Source of the DNA: Sphingomonadaceae bacterium OTU29LAMAA1
GTDB lineage: Bacteria; Pseudomonadota; Alphaproteobacteria; Sphingomonadales; Sphingomonadaceae
DNA length: 64,000 nucleotides
Reading direction: 5' to 3'
NCBI GenBank assembly: GCA_024072375.1
Contig: CP099616.1
Coordinates: 1 to 64,000, forward strand
Shown in pieces: positions 47,903 through 56,272 of the stretch. Numbering within the stretch: position 1 is the stretch's first letter; each line of letters begins with the position of its first letter. The notes below the pieces were generated by a model. That model was not told where the DNA came from, did no database searches, and worked only from the letters and a program-made list of their open reading frames with translations. The position numbers were made by a program, and so were the translations under genes.

Positions 47903-49012
47903 ATGACAGGCGGTCCAGCGAGCATCGGTATGCCTGTATCCGGCGGTGCCGAATGCGGTGTCGGATGCAGCATCGGTACGCCGTCGCGAAGGATGACCAG
48001 CCTCGACGGATTGCGTGGCATCGCGGCGATCGCGGTGGTGATGCATCATGCGAAGGTCGCGCCGCTCGATTGTCCCAATGCCTATCTGGCGGTGGATTTC
48101 TTTTTTCTGCTGAGCGGCTTCGTCATGGGCCGGTCGTATGATGCGACATTGCGATCCGGGGTTGCGGCCACCGGTTTCACCTGGCTGCGCATCCAGCGCC
48201 TCTATCCGATGCTGTTCATCGGCGGCTGCCTTGGCTGGTATATGTTTCCGAGCACCGGTGCGGATGGCTATTTCGGGCCGGTGGTGCCGTTCAGCCTGTC
48301 AAAGGCGCTGATATCGCAGTTCCTGCTGGTCCCGTTCCTGGTGACCCAGACACAATATCCCTTCAACGGGCCGCAATGGTCGATCCTGTTCGAGATCATC
48401 GCCAACCATATCCACGCGCTGTTCGGACCGGTGCTGACCGACATGGTGCTGATGGGCATAGTCCTGACCAGCCTGGGTATCCTCGTTTTCACCTGCCAGC
48501 GTTTCGGCACGATCGATTTCGGCTGGGGCCTGGACAACGTCCTGCGCGGGTTGCCGCGGGTGACATTCGGCTATTTCGCCGGCGTGCTGCTGTTTCGATA
48601 CGAAGGCGCGTGGGCGGCGAGGACGGGGCGCTACCCATTCTGGTTCGTGGCGGGCGCGGTCGCCCTCGCGCTGGCAATGCCGCATCTATCGGGATTTCGG
48701 TATCAGGACATCGCCTGTCTGGTGATCGTATTTCCGGTGGTGCTGGGACTGGGGCGCAACGCTTATGGCTGCGACCGGATCGCTGCGAAGCTGGGCACGA
48801 TATCCTACCCGCTATACGCGCTGCACATGCCGCTGCTGGCCGGCTTCGAGCTGTTCTACAGCCTGAAACAGGAGGGCCCGGCACTGGGACTCGTCACGCT
48901 CGCGCTGGCTCTGGCCGGGTGCGTCTGTGTGGCCTGGGCTGCCGGTCACTGGATAGACGAACCGTTGAACGCCCTTCGCCGTCGCAAGGTCGTGCGATCG
49001 TCCCTGCGCTGA
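47903..49012 (+). CDS. Acyltransferase 3 family protein (OafA/YrhL-like)
   Basis: 369 aa, or 339 from ATG 47993. It has SLDGLRGIAAIAVVMHH with the family's RGIAA and His, DFFFLLSGFVMGRSY, RIQRLYPMLF and PQWSILFEIIANH, and ten membrane segments. Such proteins O-acetylate or succinylate cell-surface sugars in the periplasm. It is the only acyl-decorating enzyme in the window and could modify either EPS. Confidence 0.9.
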   Translation: MTGGPASIGMPVSGGAECGVGCSIGTPSRRMTSLDGLRGIAAIAVVMHHAKVAPLDCPNAYLAVDFFFLLSGFVMGRSYDATLRSGVAATGFTWLRIQRLYPMLFIGGCLGWYMFPSTGADGYFGPVVPFSLSKALISQFLLVPFLVTQTQYPFNGPQWSILFEIIANHIHALFGPVLTDMVLMGIVLTSLGILVFTCQRFGTIDFGWGLDNVLRGLPRVTFGYFAGVLLFRYEGAWAARTGRYPFWFVAGAVALALAMPHLSGFRYQDIACLVIVFPVVLGLGRNAYGCDRIAAKLGTISYPLYALHMPLLAGFELFYSLKQEGPALGLVTLALALAGCVCVAWAAGHWIDEPLNALRRRKVVRSSLR

Positions 49013-49049
49013 GCCGCCCGGGACAGCAATACGGTTCAGGGTGTCAGGT

Positions 49050-50516
49050 TCAGGGCGTCAGGATCAGGCCGGGTGGCATCGTCGTGTGGCTCGCCGCCAG
49101 CATCACGATGGCGCAGGCGGCGAAGAGGATCAGGCTGTTGGGATCGCGCATCGTGAAGATCACCGGATCGTCGTGCATCGCCCCGCGATGCGTCAGCAGC
49201 AGCATCCGCCCCAGCCAGTAGAGCAGCAGCGGCACTATCAACCAGAGCAGGGCGGGGTTCGAATACAGCCCCCGGACGTCGGCTTGCGTCACGTAGAGCG
49301 CGAAGATGATGACCGCGGCGAAGCTGGACGACGAGGCGAGCGTGCGGATCACCGGCAGATCGTCGCGGCGATAGCCACGACCGGCGATCGGACCATCGCC
49401 GGCGATGCGGCGATCGCCCAGTTCGGCGCAGCGCTTGATCGCGGCGAGTGCGAGGAAGACGAACATCGAAAAGCCGAGCATCCACGGCGACAGCGGGATG
49501 CCGGTCGCGACCCCGCCGGCGATGATCCGCATCGAATAGAGCGTCGCGAGCACGAACAGGTCGGCCAGCGCGACGCGCTTCCAGTAGAAGGAATAGGTCA
49601 CCGTCAGCAGCGTATAGCCGCCCAGCGCGACGGCGAATCCGGCCGGCAGCGCCATCGTGGTGATCGCCGCGCCGGCAAGCAGCAGCGCGAACGCCGCCAG
49701 CCCCTGCGTCACCGACAGGTCGCCCGCCGCGAACGGCCGCCGACACTTGCGCGGATGGGCGCGATCGGCCGCGATATCGAGCATGTCGTTGAGCAGATAG
49801 GTCGCCGAGGCCAGCAGCGAGAAGCCGACCATCGCCAGGATCGTCGCGAGCAGCGCGCCGGGTTCGGTCACGCGGTGCGCGGCGACGAGCGGGGCGAAGA
49901 CCAGCAGGTTCTTGAGCCATTGATGCGGCCGCATCGCGCGCGACAGGCTGGCGGCGAAGCGGCCGGTATCGGGGAAATCCCCGGCCGAGACGCGGTCGTC
50001 GTCGAGCGCGATGCGCGTGCCGCGTCCCGCGCGCAGGGCGTGGCGCGCCTGCCGCCAGACGGTCCGATCGACGCGGGCATCGCCGACGTAGTCGTAACCG
50101 TCCGGGTGGAGGCCGGCGAGCAGTGCGGCCTTGTCCGCGCCCTTGAGGTTGACGGGACCGGAGGCGTGGACGGCATCGAACAGGCCGAGGTGCTGCGCGA
50201 CTGCCTCCGCCCACGGCCGCGGCGAGGCGGTGACGAGATGGACCGGCCGCCCCGCGGCGCGTTCGCGGGCGATATGGTCGACGAGGTCGGCGCGATAGGG
50301 CAGTGCCGCCGCGTCGAACGTCGCATGGCGGGCGACATAGTCCTTCAGCGCCAGCCGGCCGCGCGTCAGCGTCGCCGCCATCGCGAACAGCCGCAGCGGT
50401 GCGGCCTTGGCGACCTGAAGCATGGCTTCGTGCAGCAGGTCGCAGCGGACCAGCGTATGGTCGAGATCGACGCATAACGGGACGCGGTGCGCGCGCAGGA
50501 TATCGCTGTGGATCAT
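49050..50516 (-). CDS. HAD-UbiA fusion: polyprenyl-phosphate prenyltransferase-like (DPPR synthase type)
   Basis: 488 aa. N-terminal HAD phosphatase domain (residues 1-190) with motif I CVDLDHTLVRCD and VTASPRPWAEAVAQHLG. The C-terminal UbiA domain has nine or so helices and the Asp-rich motif NDMLDIAADRAHPRKCRRP, with a second conserved region near DLFVLATLYSMRIIAGG. This UbiA branch includes decaprenyl-phosphate phosphoribosyltransferases; the HAD part could remove the 5-phosphate. It would supply polyprenyl-phosphate pentose for the neighbouring GT-C-like enzymes. The start overlaps the stop of the upstream gene. Confidence 0.85.
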   Translation of the reverse strand: MIHSDILRAHRVPLCVDLDHTLVRCDLLHEAMLQVAKAAPLRLFAMAATLTRGRLALKDYVARHATFDAAALPYRADLVDHIARERAAGRPVHLVTASPRPWAEAVAQHLGLFDAVHASGPVNLKGADKAALLAGLHPDGYDYVGDARVDRTVWRQARHALRAGRGTRIALDDDRVSAGDFPDTGRFAASLSRAMRPHQWLKNLLVFAPLVAAHRVTEPGALLATILAMVGFSLLASATYLLNDMLDIAADRAHPRKCRRPFAAGDLSVTQGLAAFALLLAGAAITTMALPAGFAVALGGYTLLTVTYSFYWKRVALADLFVLATLYSMRIIAGGVATGIPLSPWMLGFSMFVFLALAAIKRCAELGDRRIAGDGPIAGRGYRRDDLPVIRTLASSSSFAAVIIFALYVTQADVRGLYSNPALLWLIVPLLLYWLGRMLLLTHRGAMHDDPVIFTMRDPNSLILFAACAIVMLAASHTTMPPGLILTP

Positions 50517-51595
50517 GCACCCGTCCTCACGGGATACGCCTTTGCCGGACCGGCTGCGTCATCCGGTCGCATCCCCTGCCCCTGCCCCTCCGCCTGCCGG
50601 ATCGCGATGGCGATCAGCAGCAGCAGCGTCGGGAACAGCATGCTGAGATTGCGCGCCTCGCCCGCGGCGCAGAACAGCAGGAACAGCGGCAGGTTGACCG
50701 CCGCGGCGATCCGGGCGTGCGCGCGCCAGACGGCGGGGAGCGGCGCCCAGCCGGTGTAGACGAGGCCGGCGATCGCGCCGAGGCTGACGATGCCCAGCGC
50801 ATGCGGCAGCGGCAGTCCATAGGTCCAGTCGGGCAGCAACCAGTCGACCGGCCGCGTGAAGAAGCGCCACTGGTCCCAGAGGTGGAATTCGGTCGCGCCC
50901 CCGCCCCGCCCGGCGAAGCGGACCCGCTGCCATGCATAGACGATCCCCGCGACGGTTGCGGCCGCACCGATGGACAGCGTCGCGAACCGGCGCGACCGCT
51001 CCTCCCGGAGCAGCGGCCATGCGGTCAGCGTGAAGAAGAGGACGCTTTCCTTGTTCCAGGCGCCGATCGCGGCGATCAGCAGCATCGCCGGCCACGATCC
51101 CCGCCGCGCGGCGACGAGGAACAGGCAGAAGAAGGCGGTTTCGGCGAAATCGTACCAATAGCCGCCCTGCGCCTGGATCATCGGGAACAGCAGCACGATC
51201 GCGGCGCTGGCGGCGTAGGCGACGAGGGCGGAAAAGCCGCTGCCCCGCAACAGGTGATAGCCCGATCCGAGCAGCAGCAGCAGGCTTGCGAAGGTCAGGG
51301 CGTAGACGATCCGGAAGCGGTCGGCATAATACGGGTCGGTTGCGGGGGGCTGCGTCGTCGACGGTTTGGAAGCGGATGGCAACGGCGCGACCGCATCGGC
51401 GATATCGACGAACAGGCGGCGATAGGCGAAGGGTCGTTCGGCGGTCCCATCGAAATGTCCTTGCAACGACAGCCAGGCGTCGTCGCGGAATCCCCATTTC
51501 TGCATGTAGCCGCTGAAGCTGGCGCCCGCGATCGCGCAGGAGAGCAGGAGCAGTGCGACCAGACGGATCGCCTTCAGCGTCGAGCCGCTCACCAT
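50513..51595 (-). CDS. Polytopic membrane protein of unknown function
   Basis: 360 aa from ATG 51595. An N-terminal helix (IRLVALLLLSCAIAGASFSG) is followed by a periplasmic loop with WGFRDDAWLSLQGHFDGTAE, RPFAYRRLFVD and YYADRFRIVYAL, then eight or so helices. The layout resembles bacterial membrane mannosyltransferase-like proteins lacking known motifs. It overlaps the HAD-UbiA start (ATGA), so they are co-expressed. A frame running back to 53221 crosses into the next gene out of phase and is not real. Confidence 0.6.
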   Translation of the reverse strand: MVSGSTLKAIRLVALLLLSCAIAGASFSGYMQKWGFRDDAWLSLQGHFDGTAERPFAYRRLFVDIADAVAPLPSASKPSTTQPPATDPYYADRFRIVYALTFASLLLLLGSGYHLLRGSGFSALVAYAASAAIVLLFPMIQAQGGYWYDFAETAFFCLFLVAARRGSWPAMLLIAAIGAWNKESVLFFTLTAWPLLREERSRRFATLSIGAAATVAGIVYAWQRVRFAGRGGGATEFHLWDQWRFFTRPVDWLLPDWTYGLPLPHALGIVSLGAIAGLVYTGWAPLPAVWRAHARIAAAVNLPLFLLFCAAGEARNLSMLFPTLLLLIAIAIRQAEGQGQGMRPDDAAGPAKAYPVRTGA

Positions 51596-51705
51596 CTGTT
51601 CCCCGGGGCGTCCTCTGGCCGATCCTGATCGCCACGACGTAGGACGGCAGCGACTTATAAATCGTAAACGGCGCGGTAATCGTGTTTTCCGGATGGGTGC
51701 GGCCT

Positions 51706-53262
51706 TTAGAATCCCATCCGGGCGAGGACGCGGTTGAGCCGGAACGGCGAACCCTGCGTCGCGGTGCAGCCCCCGGGGCGGGCGTAGAGGCACATGCCGA
51801 TGACGTCGCTCGCCGGTTCGCAGCGGATCGTGCGATAGCCCGGCGGGGGCGAGCCGGTTCGGGGGACCGAGCTGACGATGCGGTTGAAGCCCGCCTGATG
51901 GCGCGTCACGCTCTGCCACGGGGTGGCGCCCGGTGCGGCGGGATCGGCGAACCAGAACAGCCCTATCGGAATGCCCGGCCGCAGCGCGGCGGTGCCCGGG
52001 ATATCGGCGTAGCTGGTGCCGTAGACGAGCGCGACGCCGCAGGTCCGGGGATCGTCGCGGAGCAGGGCGAAGACGCGCGATCCCGGCCCGCCCTGCCGGC
52101 GATGCGCCTGCGCAAGCGGACCGAACGCGAGTAGCAGCGAGGCGATGCCCCACGCCGCGACGACCGCCAGGCGCAGGCGCGGCCGGGTCCCCTCTCCCCA
52201 GCGGGCGACGGCGGAATCGACGATGTCGCTCCAGCCGATCGCCGACAGGATGACGATCGTCACCACCGCCAGATAGATGAAGCGATATTCCTTGTGCCCG
52301 ATCAGCATGTGCACGGCGATCGTCACCGCCGCGGCCGCGAGCAGCGGCGGGCAGGCGCGCCAGCCGAAGCGCAGGCCGATGACGAGCGGGATCGCCCAGA
52401 CGATCCAGATCTGCAGCAGCCAGGTGAGATAGGTGAGTGGCGGCGAGACGCCATATCGCGCCGCGACGCCGCTGACGATGTTCTGGCGGACGTTCTCGAC
52501 GATCCAGGCGAAGGGGCGCGCGCCGTTCGCGATGTCGATACCGGCGCCGATGGCGGCCATCACCAGCGCTCCGCCGATCAATGCGCCCCAGTTGCGCCAT
52601 GCCACCCGTTCCGCGCGCCACGGCCACCAGCCGGCGAGGACGAGCGTGGCGGCGGCCGGTGCGTAATGCGGGCGCATCAGCACCGCGAACGTCAGCAGCG
52701 CCCCCGCGATCGCCGCGCCGCGCCGGGTCGGCCGGGCGGCGGTGACCAGCACCGCGGCGGGCAGGAAGGCGGCGGTCGCAGCCGGCTCGGCGAGCGTCTG
52801 CACCCCGAAATAGACGCATTCGAACCAGCTCGCCGCGACGAAGCCGGCGAGCAGCCCGGCATAGGGCGACCGGCGACAGCCTAGCCGCCACGCCGACCAG
52901 ACGATCGACAGCGACGCGGCGCCCATCGCCAGCCGTGGCAGGGCGACCGGCCACGGCCCCGCCGGCCCCAGCGCCTCGCCCAGCGCCATCGGCGGCACCA
53001 GCAGCATCGGCAGCAGCCAGCTGCGCATGCCGACGCGCCATTCCCACGTCACCGCACCGTCGCCGGTCAGGATCCGGTGCGCGGGCTCGAGATATTGGTA
53101 GATCGCGTCCGGATGATGAAAGCCCGGCTGGAACGCCGCGATCGTCCGCAGCAATGCCGCGAGCAGCAACAGCCACGGCAAGGGTTGTGCGACGAGGGGC
53201 TGCGCGGTGAAGCGCCGCCATGCGCGGGCGGGCGATGCGGGTCGCACGGGGCTGGAAGTCAT
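51706..53262 (-). CDS. GT22/Alg9-like polyprenyl-phosphate sugar mannosyltransferase-type protein
   Basis: 518 aa. The first loop has HHPDAIYQYLEPAHRILTG followed by VTWEWRVGMRSWLLP, the HPDE-like and TWEW...RS signature of GT22 (Alg9/PIG-B) enzymes, with IGHKEYRFIYLA later matching the HKExRF motif. The C-terminus is a soluble periplasmic domain with several Cys. In eukaryotes these enzymes use dolichol-phosphate mannose; bacterial members probably use a polyprenyl-phosphate sugar. It lies 103 bp from octamer array 53365-53396. Confidence 0.83.
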   Translation of the reverse strand: MTSSPVRPASPARAWRRFTAQPLVAQPLPWLLLLAALLRTIAAFQPGFHHPDAIYQYLEPAHRILTGDGAVTWEWRVGMRSWLLPMLLVPPMALGEALGPAGPWPVALPRLAMGAASLSIVWSAWRLGCRRSPYAGLLAGFVAASWFECVYFGVQTLAEPAATAAFLPAAVLVTAARPTRRGAAIAGALLTFAVLMRPHYAPAAATLVLAGWWPWRAERVAWRNWGALIGGALVMAAIGAGIDIANGARPFAWIVENVRQNIVSGVAARYGVSPPLTYLTWLLQIWIVWAIPLVIGLRFGWRACPPLLAAAAVTIAVHMLIGHKEYRFIYLAVVTIVILSAIGWSDIVDSAVARWGEGTRPRLRLAVVAAWGIASLLLAFGPLAQAHRRQGGPGSRVFALLRDDPRTCGVALVYGTSYADIPGTAALRPGIPIGLFWFADPAAPGATPWQSVTRHQAGFNRIVSSVPRTGSPPPGYRTIRCEPASDVIGMCLYARPGGCTATQGSPFRLNRVLARMGF

Positions 53263-53364
53263 GCGGCGGGCATACCGGGACAGGGGACGGGAGATGCGTC
53301 TTACATCAGCGCCGCCCGGAAGCCCGGCGGAAATCGCACGGCGTCGCCAGCGATCATCCTGTAT

Positions 53365-53396
53365 GCAGGTCTAGATGTTGATGTGTATACACGTCG
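53365..53396. repeat. Octamer array upstream of the GT22 gene
   Basis: Four units in 8-bp phase: GCAGGTCT, AGATGTTG, ATGTGTAT and ACACGTCG. Only the last is a close match to the consensus; the period and position (before the minus-strand GT22 start at 53262) agree with the other arrays. Confidence 0.55.
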
Positions 53397-53410
53397 ACGG
53401 CGGTTTCCGG

Positions 53411-53539
53411 TCAGAACCCGGTGCGGATCACCCGCCACCAGCGCCTGATCCGCTGCCACACACTCTCCCGCGCCGACCGCTCGCCGCGGGGACGATCGAT
53501 CGGGCGGCGCACACGCTTGCTGTTCGGACGCCTGGCCAT
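53411..53539 (-). CDS. Small basic hypothetical protein (42 aa)
   Basis: ATG 53539 opens MARRPNSKRVRRPIDRPRGE and ends WQRIRRWWRVIRTGF before TGA. Very basic with a Trp-rich amphipathic C-terminus. Not recognised; short and supported only by an intact frame in a gap. The rest of the 53263-53612 gap shows only the octamer array. Confidence 0.3.
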   Translation of the reverse strand: MARRPNSKRVRRPIDRPRGERSARESVWQRIRRWWRVIRTGF

Positions 53540-53612
53540 GGCGCGGGTATAGGACAGTAGCGTTCACACAGGCTGAACCGGACGAATGATCCGTCCCCGT
53601 ACGCCGTTCGTG

Positions 53613-54083
53613 CTATCGCATATCCGGATCGGTGCCCGAACGCGTGGTGGCCTGCGGTTTCGGTCGGGGCGTCGGGGCCTTGTTCGTACGGGAAGCGGGC
53701 GATGGCGCGATGGCACCGCCCTCCCCCTTTGCCGCTGCACGCTGACCGGCGCCATCCGGCGAGGATACAAGCGCGTCGTCGTCGCCCCTGCTTTCACGGC
53801 TCGCATCCGCCAGGGCGTTTTGCGTCGTGGACAGCTGCTGGCGAAGCAGGTCGGTTTCCACCGTGGCGGGATCGGCTTTCAATTCGGCGACTTCGCGTTC
53901 CAGAACGGCGATGCGCTTCAATGCGACATCCAGCCGGACGTCCGCGTCGATGCGGGCGACATCGCGGGCGGCTTCGGTATTGCCCCTGGCGACGGACGGA
54001 TCGGACGATCGCGGCGCGTCGTTGCAGGCCAATGCCAGCATCGGCAACATCAGCACAGCCCGGGTGCGGTATCGGATCGTCAT
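53613..54083 (-). CDS. Small coiled-coil lipoprotein
   Basis: 156 aa. The signal sequence VLMLPMLALAC gives a lipobox with Cys near residue 20. A coiled coil follows (about 48-95, IAVLEREVAELKADPATVET), then a Pro/Ala/Thr-rich tail. Probably a periplasm- or outer-membrane-anchored protein. No family recognised. The secreted gene on the same strand (54105-54428) lies 21 bp upstream, suggesting a two-gene unit. Confidence 0.6.
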   Translation of the reverse strand: MTIRYRTRAVLMLPMLALACNDAPRSSDPSVARGNTEAARDVARIDADVRLDVALKRIAVLEREVAELKADPATVETDLLRQQLSTTQNALADASRESRGDDDALVSSPDGAGQRAAAKGEGGAIAPSPASRTNKAPTPRPKPQATTRSGTDPDMR

Positions 54084-54104
54084 GATGCGGGGGAAAACGG
54101 CGGA

Positions 54105-54428
54105 TTAACGCTGATCGTCTTCGGCCTGCGGAACCGGCTCGATCGTCCGTGGGGCGCTTCTCGACCCGTCGTCGGTCGGCGCCACCAGCGCCTGCGTCGC
54201 ATCGACATTGGGAACGCGATAGCGCTCGATCCGCGTCGACAGCCGGCCGTTCACCCGATTATCGATCCGGGTGCCGAGCCGCCGGTTCGTCTCTGCGGCA
54301 TCCTCGACGGCCTTTCCGGTCAAACGGGCGCCATAGGCCTCCCGAACGCTCGATCGCGTCGTCGCCGTCTGTGCCGAGGCGGATGCGGACAGGGCGAGGC
54401 ATGCCATGCCGAGGATAAGACGCTTCAT
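54105..54428 (-). CDS. Small secreted hypothetical protein
   Basis: 107 aa from ATG 54428, with a clear Sec signal peptide (MKRLILGMACLALSASASAQ, cleavage after SASA). The mature part is Arg- and Thr-rich (ETNRRLGTRIDNRVNGRLST). A longer frame back to 54761 is the antisense of other small genes. Not recognised. Confidence 0.6.
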   Translation of the reverse strand: MKRLILGMACLALSASASAQTATTRSSVREAYGARLTGKAVEDAAETNRRLGTRIDNRVNGRLSTRIERYRVPNVDATQALVAPTDDGSRSAPRTIEPVPQAEDDQR

Positions 54429-54477
54429 CTGTCCCCTATAGCGGATCGCGCGCCGCTTGCCACAACATGGCCGCCCG

Positions 54478-54627
54478 TTACGCGAAATCCCCCAGCTTGG
54501 CCGCCTCGTCCTCGACCTCGGCGTCGGGGGTGTCGTCGTCCATTGGGGGCTGTTCGGGATGGGTGACGGCGTCGGCCGGCGTGGCGGGCAGATCGGTGTC
54601 GGGGCTGGTGCCGGGATCGTCGGACAT
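54478..54627 (-). CDS. Small acidic hypothetical protein (49 aa)
   Basis: MSDDPGTSPDTDLPATPADA... ending EVEDEAAKLGDFA, with 15 acidic residues and no membrane segment. It is one of three short acidic proteins encoded within 550 bp (also 54746-54865 and 54877-55014), all too small to classify. Confidence 0.4.
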   Translation of the reverse strand: MSDDPGTSPDTDLPATPADAVTHPEQPPMDDDTPDAEVEDEAAKLGDFA

Positions 54628-54745
54628 GAAGCACTCCTGTGGATTTCGCGGTCTGCAATTCCATGGCGGTGAACGCGTGTGCGGGCGGATCGGGTGCCGA
54701 TCTGCCGGGAGAGCCGTTGAGGGCGTTCCAGCGAGAGGACGCGAC

Positions 54746-54865
54746 ATGCCCGACCCCACACATCCGAGCGACGCCGACGACGATGACGCCGACGAGGGCA
54801 CGCCGCAGGAGGATCTCGAGGCGGAAGATCTGGAGGGGTTCGTCAAGGACCCGCACGAGCAATGA
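54746..54865 (+). CDS. Small acidic hypothetical protein (39 aa)
   Basis: MPDPTHPSDADDDDADEGTP... ending EGFVKDPHEQ. Very acidic, disordered in character. It is followed 11 bp later by a similar short gene with the same start style (MADPDNPEP), preceded by AGGAG. Confidence 0.4.
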   Translation: MPDPTHPSDADDDDADEGTPQEDLEAEDLEGFVKDPHEQ

Positions 54866-54876
54866 CAGGAGCGCAT

Positions 54877-55014
54877 ATGGCCGACCCGGACAATCCCGAA
54901 CCCGTCGAAAGCCCCGACAGCGCGCCGCTGGGACCCGAGACCGAGGCGGACGTGCACGAGCGGACCACCCACGATGTCGATCCGGACGACATGTTCGATC
55001 CGCTCGGTACGTAA
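54877..55014 (+). CDS. Small acidic hypothetical protein (45 aa)
   Basis: MADPDNPEPVESPDSAPLGP... ending DMFDPLGT. An AGGAG sits about 7 bp before the ATG. Its TAA shares one base with the ATG of the lipoprotein gene that follows, so the three plus-strand genes 54746-55385 look like one operon. Confidence 0.45.
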   Translation: MADPDNPEPVESPDSAPLGPETEADVHERTTHDVDPDDMFDPLGT

Positions 55015-55385
55015 TGCGCAGGCGTCGTGCGTGGATCGTTGCGGCACTCTGCCTCGCCGGATGCAGCGCACCGCAGGCGATCGAGGGACCGGTGAGGATC
55101 GGCCAGATGGCCTATGTCGGCGGGCCGCGGGTGATGCCCGAGCGGGTGATCGAGGACAGCCGCTGCCCGGTGCGCACCACCTGCGTCTGGGCGGGCCGCG
55201 TCGTGCTGCGCGCGACGATATATGGCGGCGCGTGGTCGAAGCCGATGGACCTGATCCTCGGCGTCCCGGTCGATGTCGCCGATGGCAAGCTGACGCTCGT
55301 CGCGGTGACGCCCGCGCGTGACGCCGGCCGGTCGGCGCGCGACGCATCGTCGCGCTTCGCCTTCGCGTTCCAGGGCGGCTATTAG
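55014..55385 (+). CDS. Small lipoprotein of unknown function
   Basis: 123 aa. The signal sequence RRRAWIVAALCLAGC gives a lipobox with Cys at 17. The mature part has two close Cys (SRCPVRTTCVWAGRVVLRA) followed by a beta-rich region ending FAFAFQGGY. It probably folds as a small beta sandwich at the membrane. Start overlaps the previous stop by one base. Conserved-looking but unnamed. Confidence 0.6.
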   Translation: MRRRRAWIVAALCLAGCSAPQAIEGPVRIGQMAYVGGPRVMPERVIEDSRCPVRTTCVWAGRVVLRATIYGGAWSKPMDLILGVPVDVADGKLTLVAVTPARDAGRSARDASSRFAFAFQGGY

Positions 55386-55481
55386 TGGACAGCGGTGTGC
55401 GTCGCCGGCCCGAGCGGATGCGTAGGCTTCGTCCTGACGCGGGCGTGGCCATGACGCGGGTCGGCGGTTAGGGACGCCGCT

Positions 55482-55589
55482 ATGGAAAATCGTCCCATCG
55501 TGCGCCGGATCATCCTGGTCATGATCGTCTTTCTCGGCGTGGCGATGGCGGGGATGCTCGCGCTCGGCATCGCGCTTTATCGCACCTGA
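55482..55589 (+). CDS. Single-pass small membrane protein (35 aa)
   Basis: MENRPIVRRIILVMIVFLGV then AMAGMLALGIALYRT. A basic N-terminus and one hydrophobic helix covering most of the protein. Intact frame, unknown role. Confidence 0.4.
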   Translation: MENRPIVRRIILVMIVFLGVAMAGMLALGIALYRT

Positions 55590-55650
55590 CCGGCCGTCGT
55601 CGGGCGGCCGGACCGCTCGACCGGATTGCGGGCGGGTCGGCGCTGCGCCA

Positions 55651-55692
55651 CAGGGTGCCGGGCCAAAGGGTGCCGGGCCACAGGGTGCCGGA
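55651..55692. repeat. 15-bp tandem repeat, three copies
   Basis: The unit beginning AGGGTGCCGGGCCA occurs three times with a 15-bp period (starts near 55652, 55667 and 55682), immediately before the next gene's GTG start at 55706. Confidence 0.7.
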
Positions 55693-55705
55693 CGGGAGAC
55701 GTGAC

Positions 55706-56212
55706 GTGGCGAAGGATCCTGCATGGCTGCGCGCCGCCCGCGGGCGACTGGGCACGCGCGAGGCGGCGGGGACGGCGAACAACGCCACCATCCTCGGCTG
55801 GGCGAAGCGGCTCGGCACCCGCGTGCTCGGCATGATCTACAATGCCGACAGCGTGCCGTGGTGCGGCGTGTTCGTCGCGTCCTGTCTGGCGGAGGACGGG
55901 ATCGCGGCCGCGCCGATCGCGGTGCGGGCGATGTCCTGGGCGGACTGGGGGCTGGCGCTGCGCCCCGAGCGGCTCGCGCCGGGCGCGGTGCTGGTGTTCG
56001 AGCGGCCGGGCGGCGGCCATGTCGGTTTCTATGTCGGCGAGGATGCCGCGGCCTATCACGTCCTCGGCGGCAATCAGGGCGATGCGGTCACCATCGCGCG
56101 CATCGCCAAGGGCCGCTGTATCGCGCGACGCTGGCCCGCGGACCGTCCGGTGATCGGCAAGCCGGTGCAGATCGCCGCCAAGGGCAAGCCGATATCGCGG
56201 GATGAGGCGTGA
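55706..56212 (+). CDS. TIGR02594-like protein (CHAP/NlpC-type papain-like fold)
   Basis: 168 aa from GTG 55706, which follows the tandem repeats; the open frame from 55655 would translate those repeats. It shows VPWCGVFVASCLAEDG (putative catalytic Cys), PGAVLVFERPGGGHVGFYVG (putative His) and HVLGGNQGDAVTIARI. This is the pattern of small cell-wall-hydrolase-like proteins of the TIGR02594 group, often phage- or plasmid-borne. No signal peptide is present, so export would need a holin or lysis. Confidence 0.72.
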   Translation: MAKDPAWLRAARGRLGTREAAGTANNATILGWAKRLGTRVLGMIYNADSVPWCGVFVASCLAEDGIAAAPIAVRAMSWADWGLALRPERLAPGAVLVFERPGGGHVGFYVGEDAAAYHVLGGNQGDAVTIARIAKGRCIARRWPADRPVIGKPVQIAAKGKPISRDEA

Positions 56213-56272
56213 GCGAGCGTGCGAAGTACCAGATGAGGCTTATTTCAGGTTCATCTGGGACGGAGGTACGTC

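Noticed and set aside
49036..50520. Long frames on both strands over the HAD-UbiA gene
   Set aside because: The 49050-50516 frame has clear HAD and UbiA motifs; the other two are low-complexity shadows.
50513..53221. 902-codon minus-strand open frame
   Set aside because: It joins the true 360-aa gene (start 51595) to the out-of-frame shadow of the GT22 gene; the upstream two thirds are Arg/Ala/Gly-rich nonsense with no family features.
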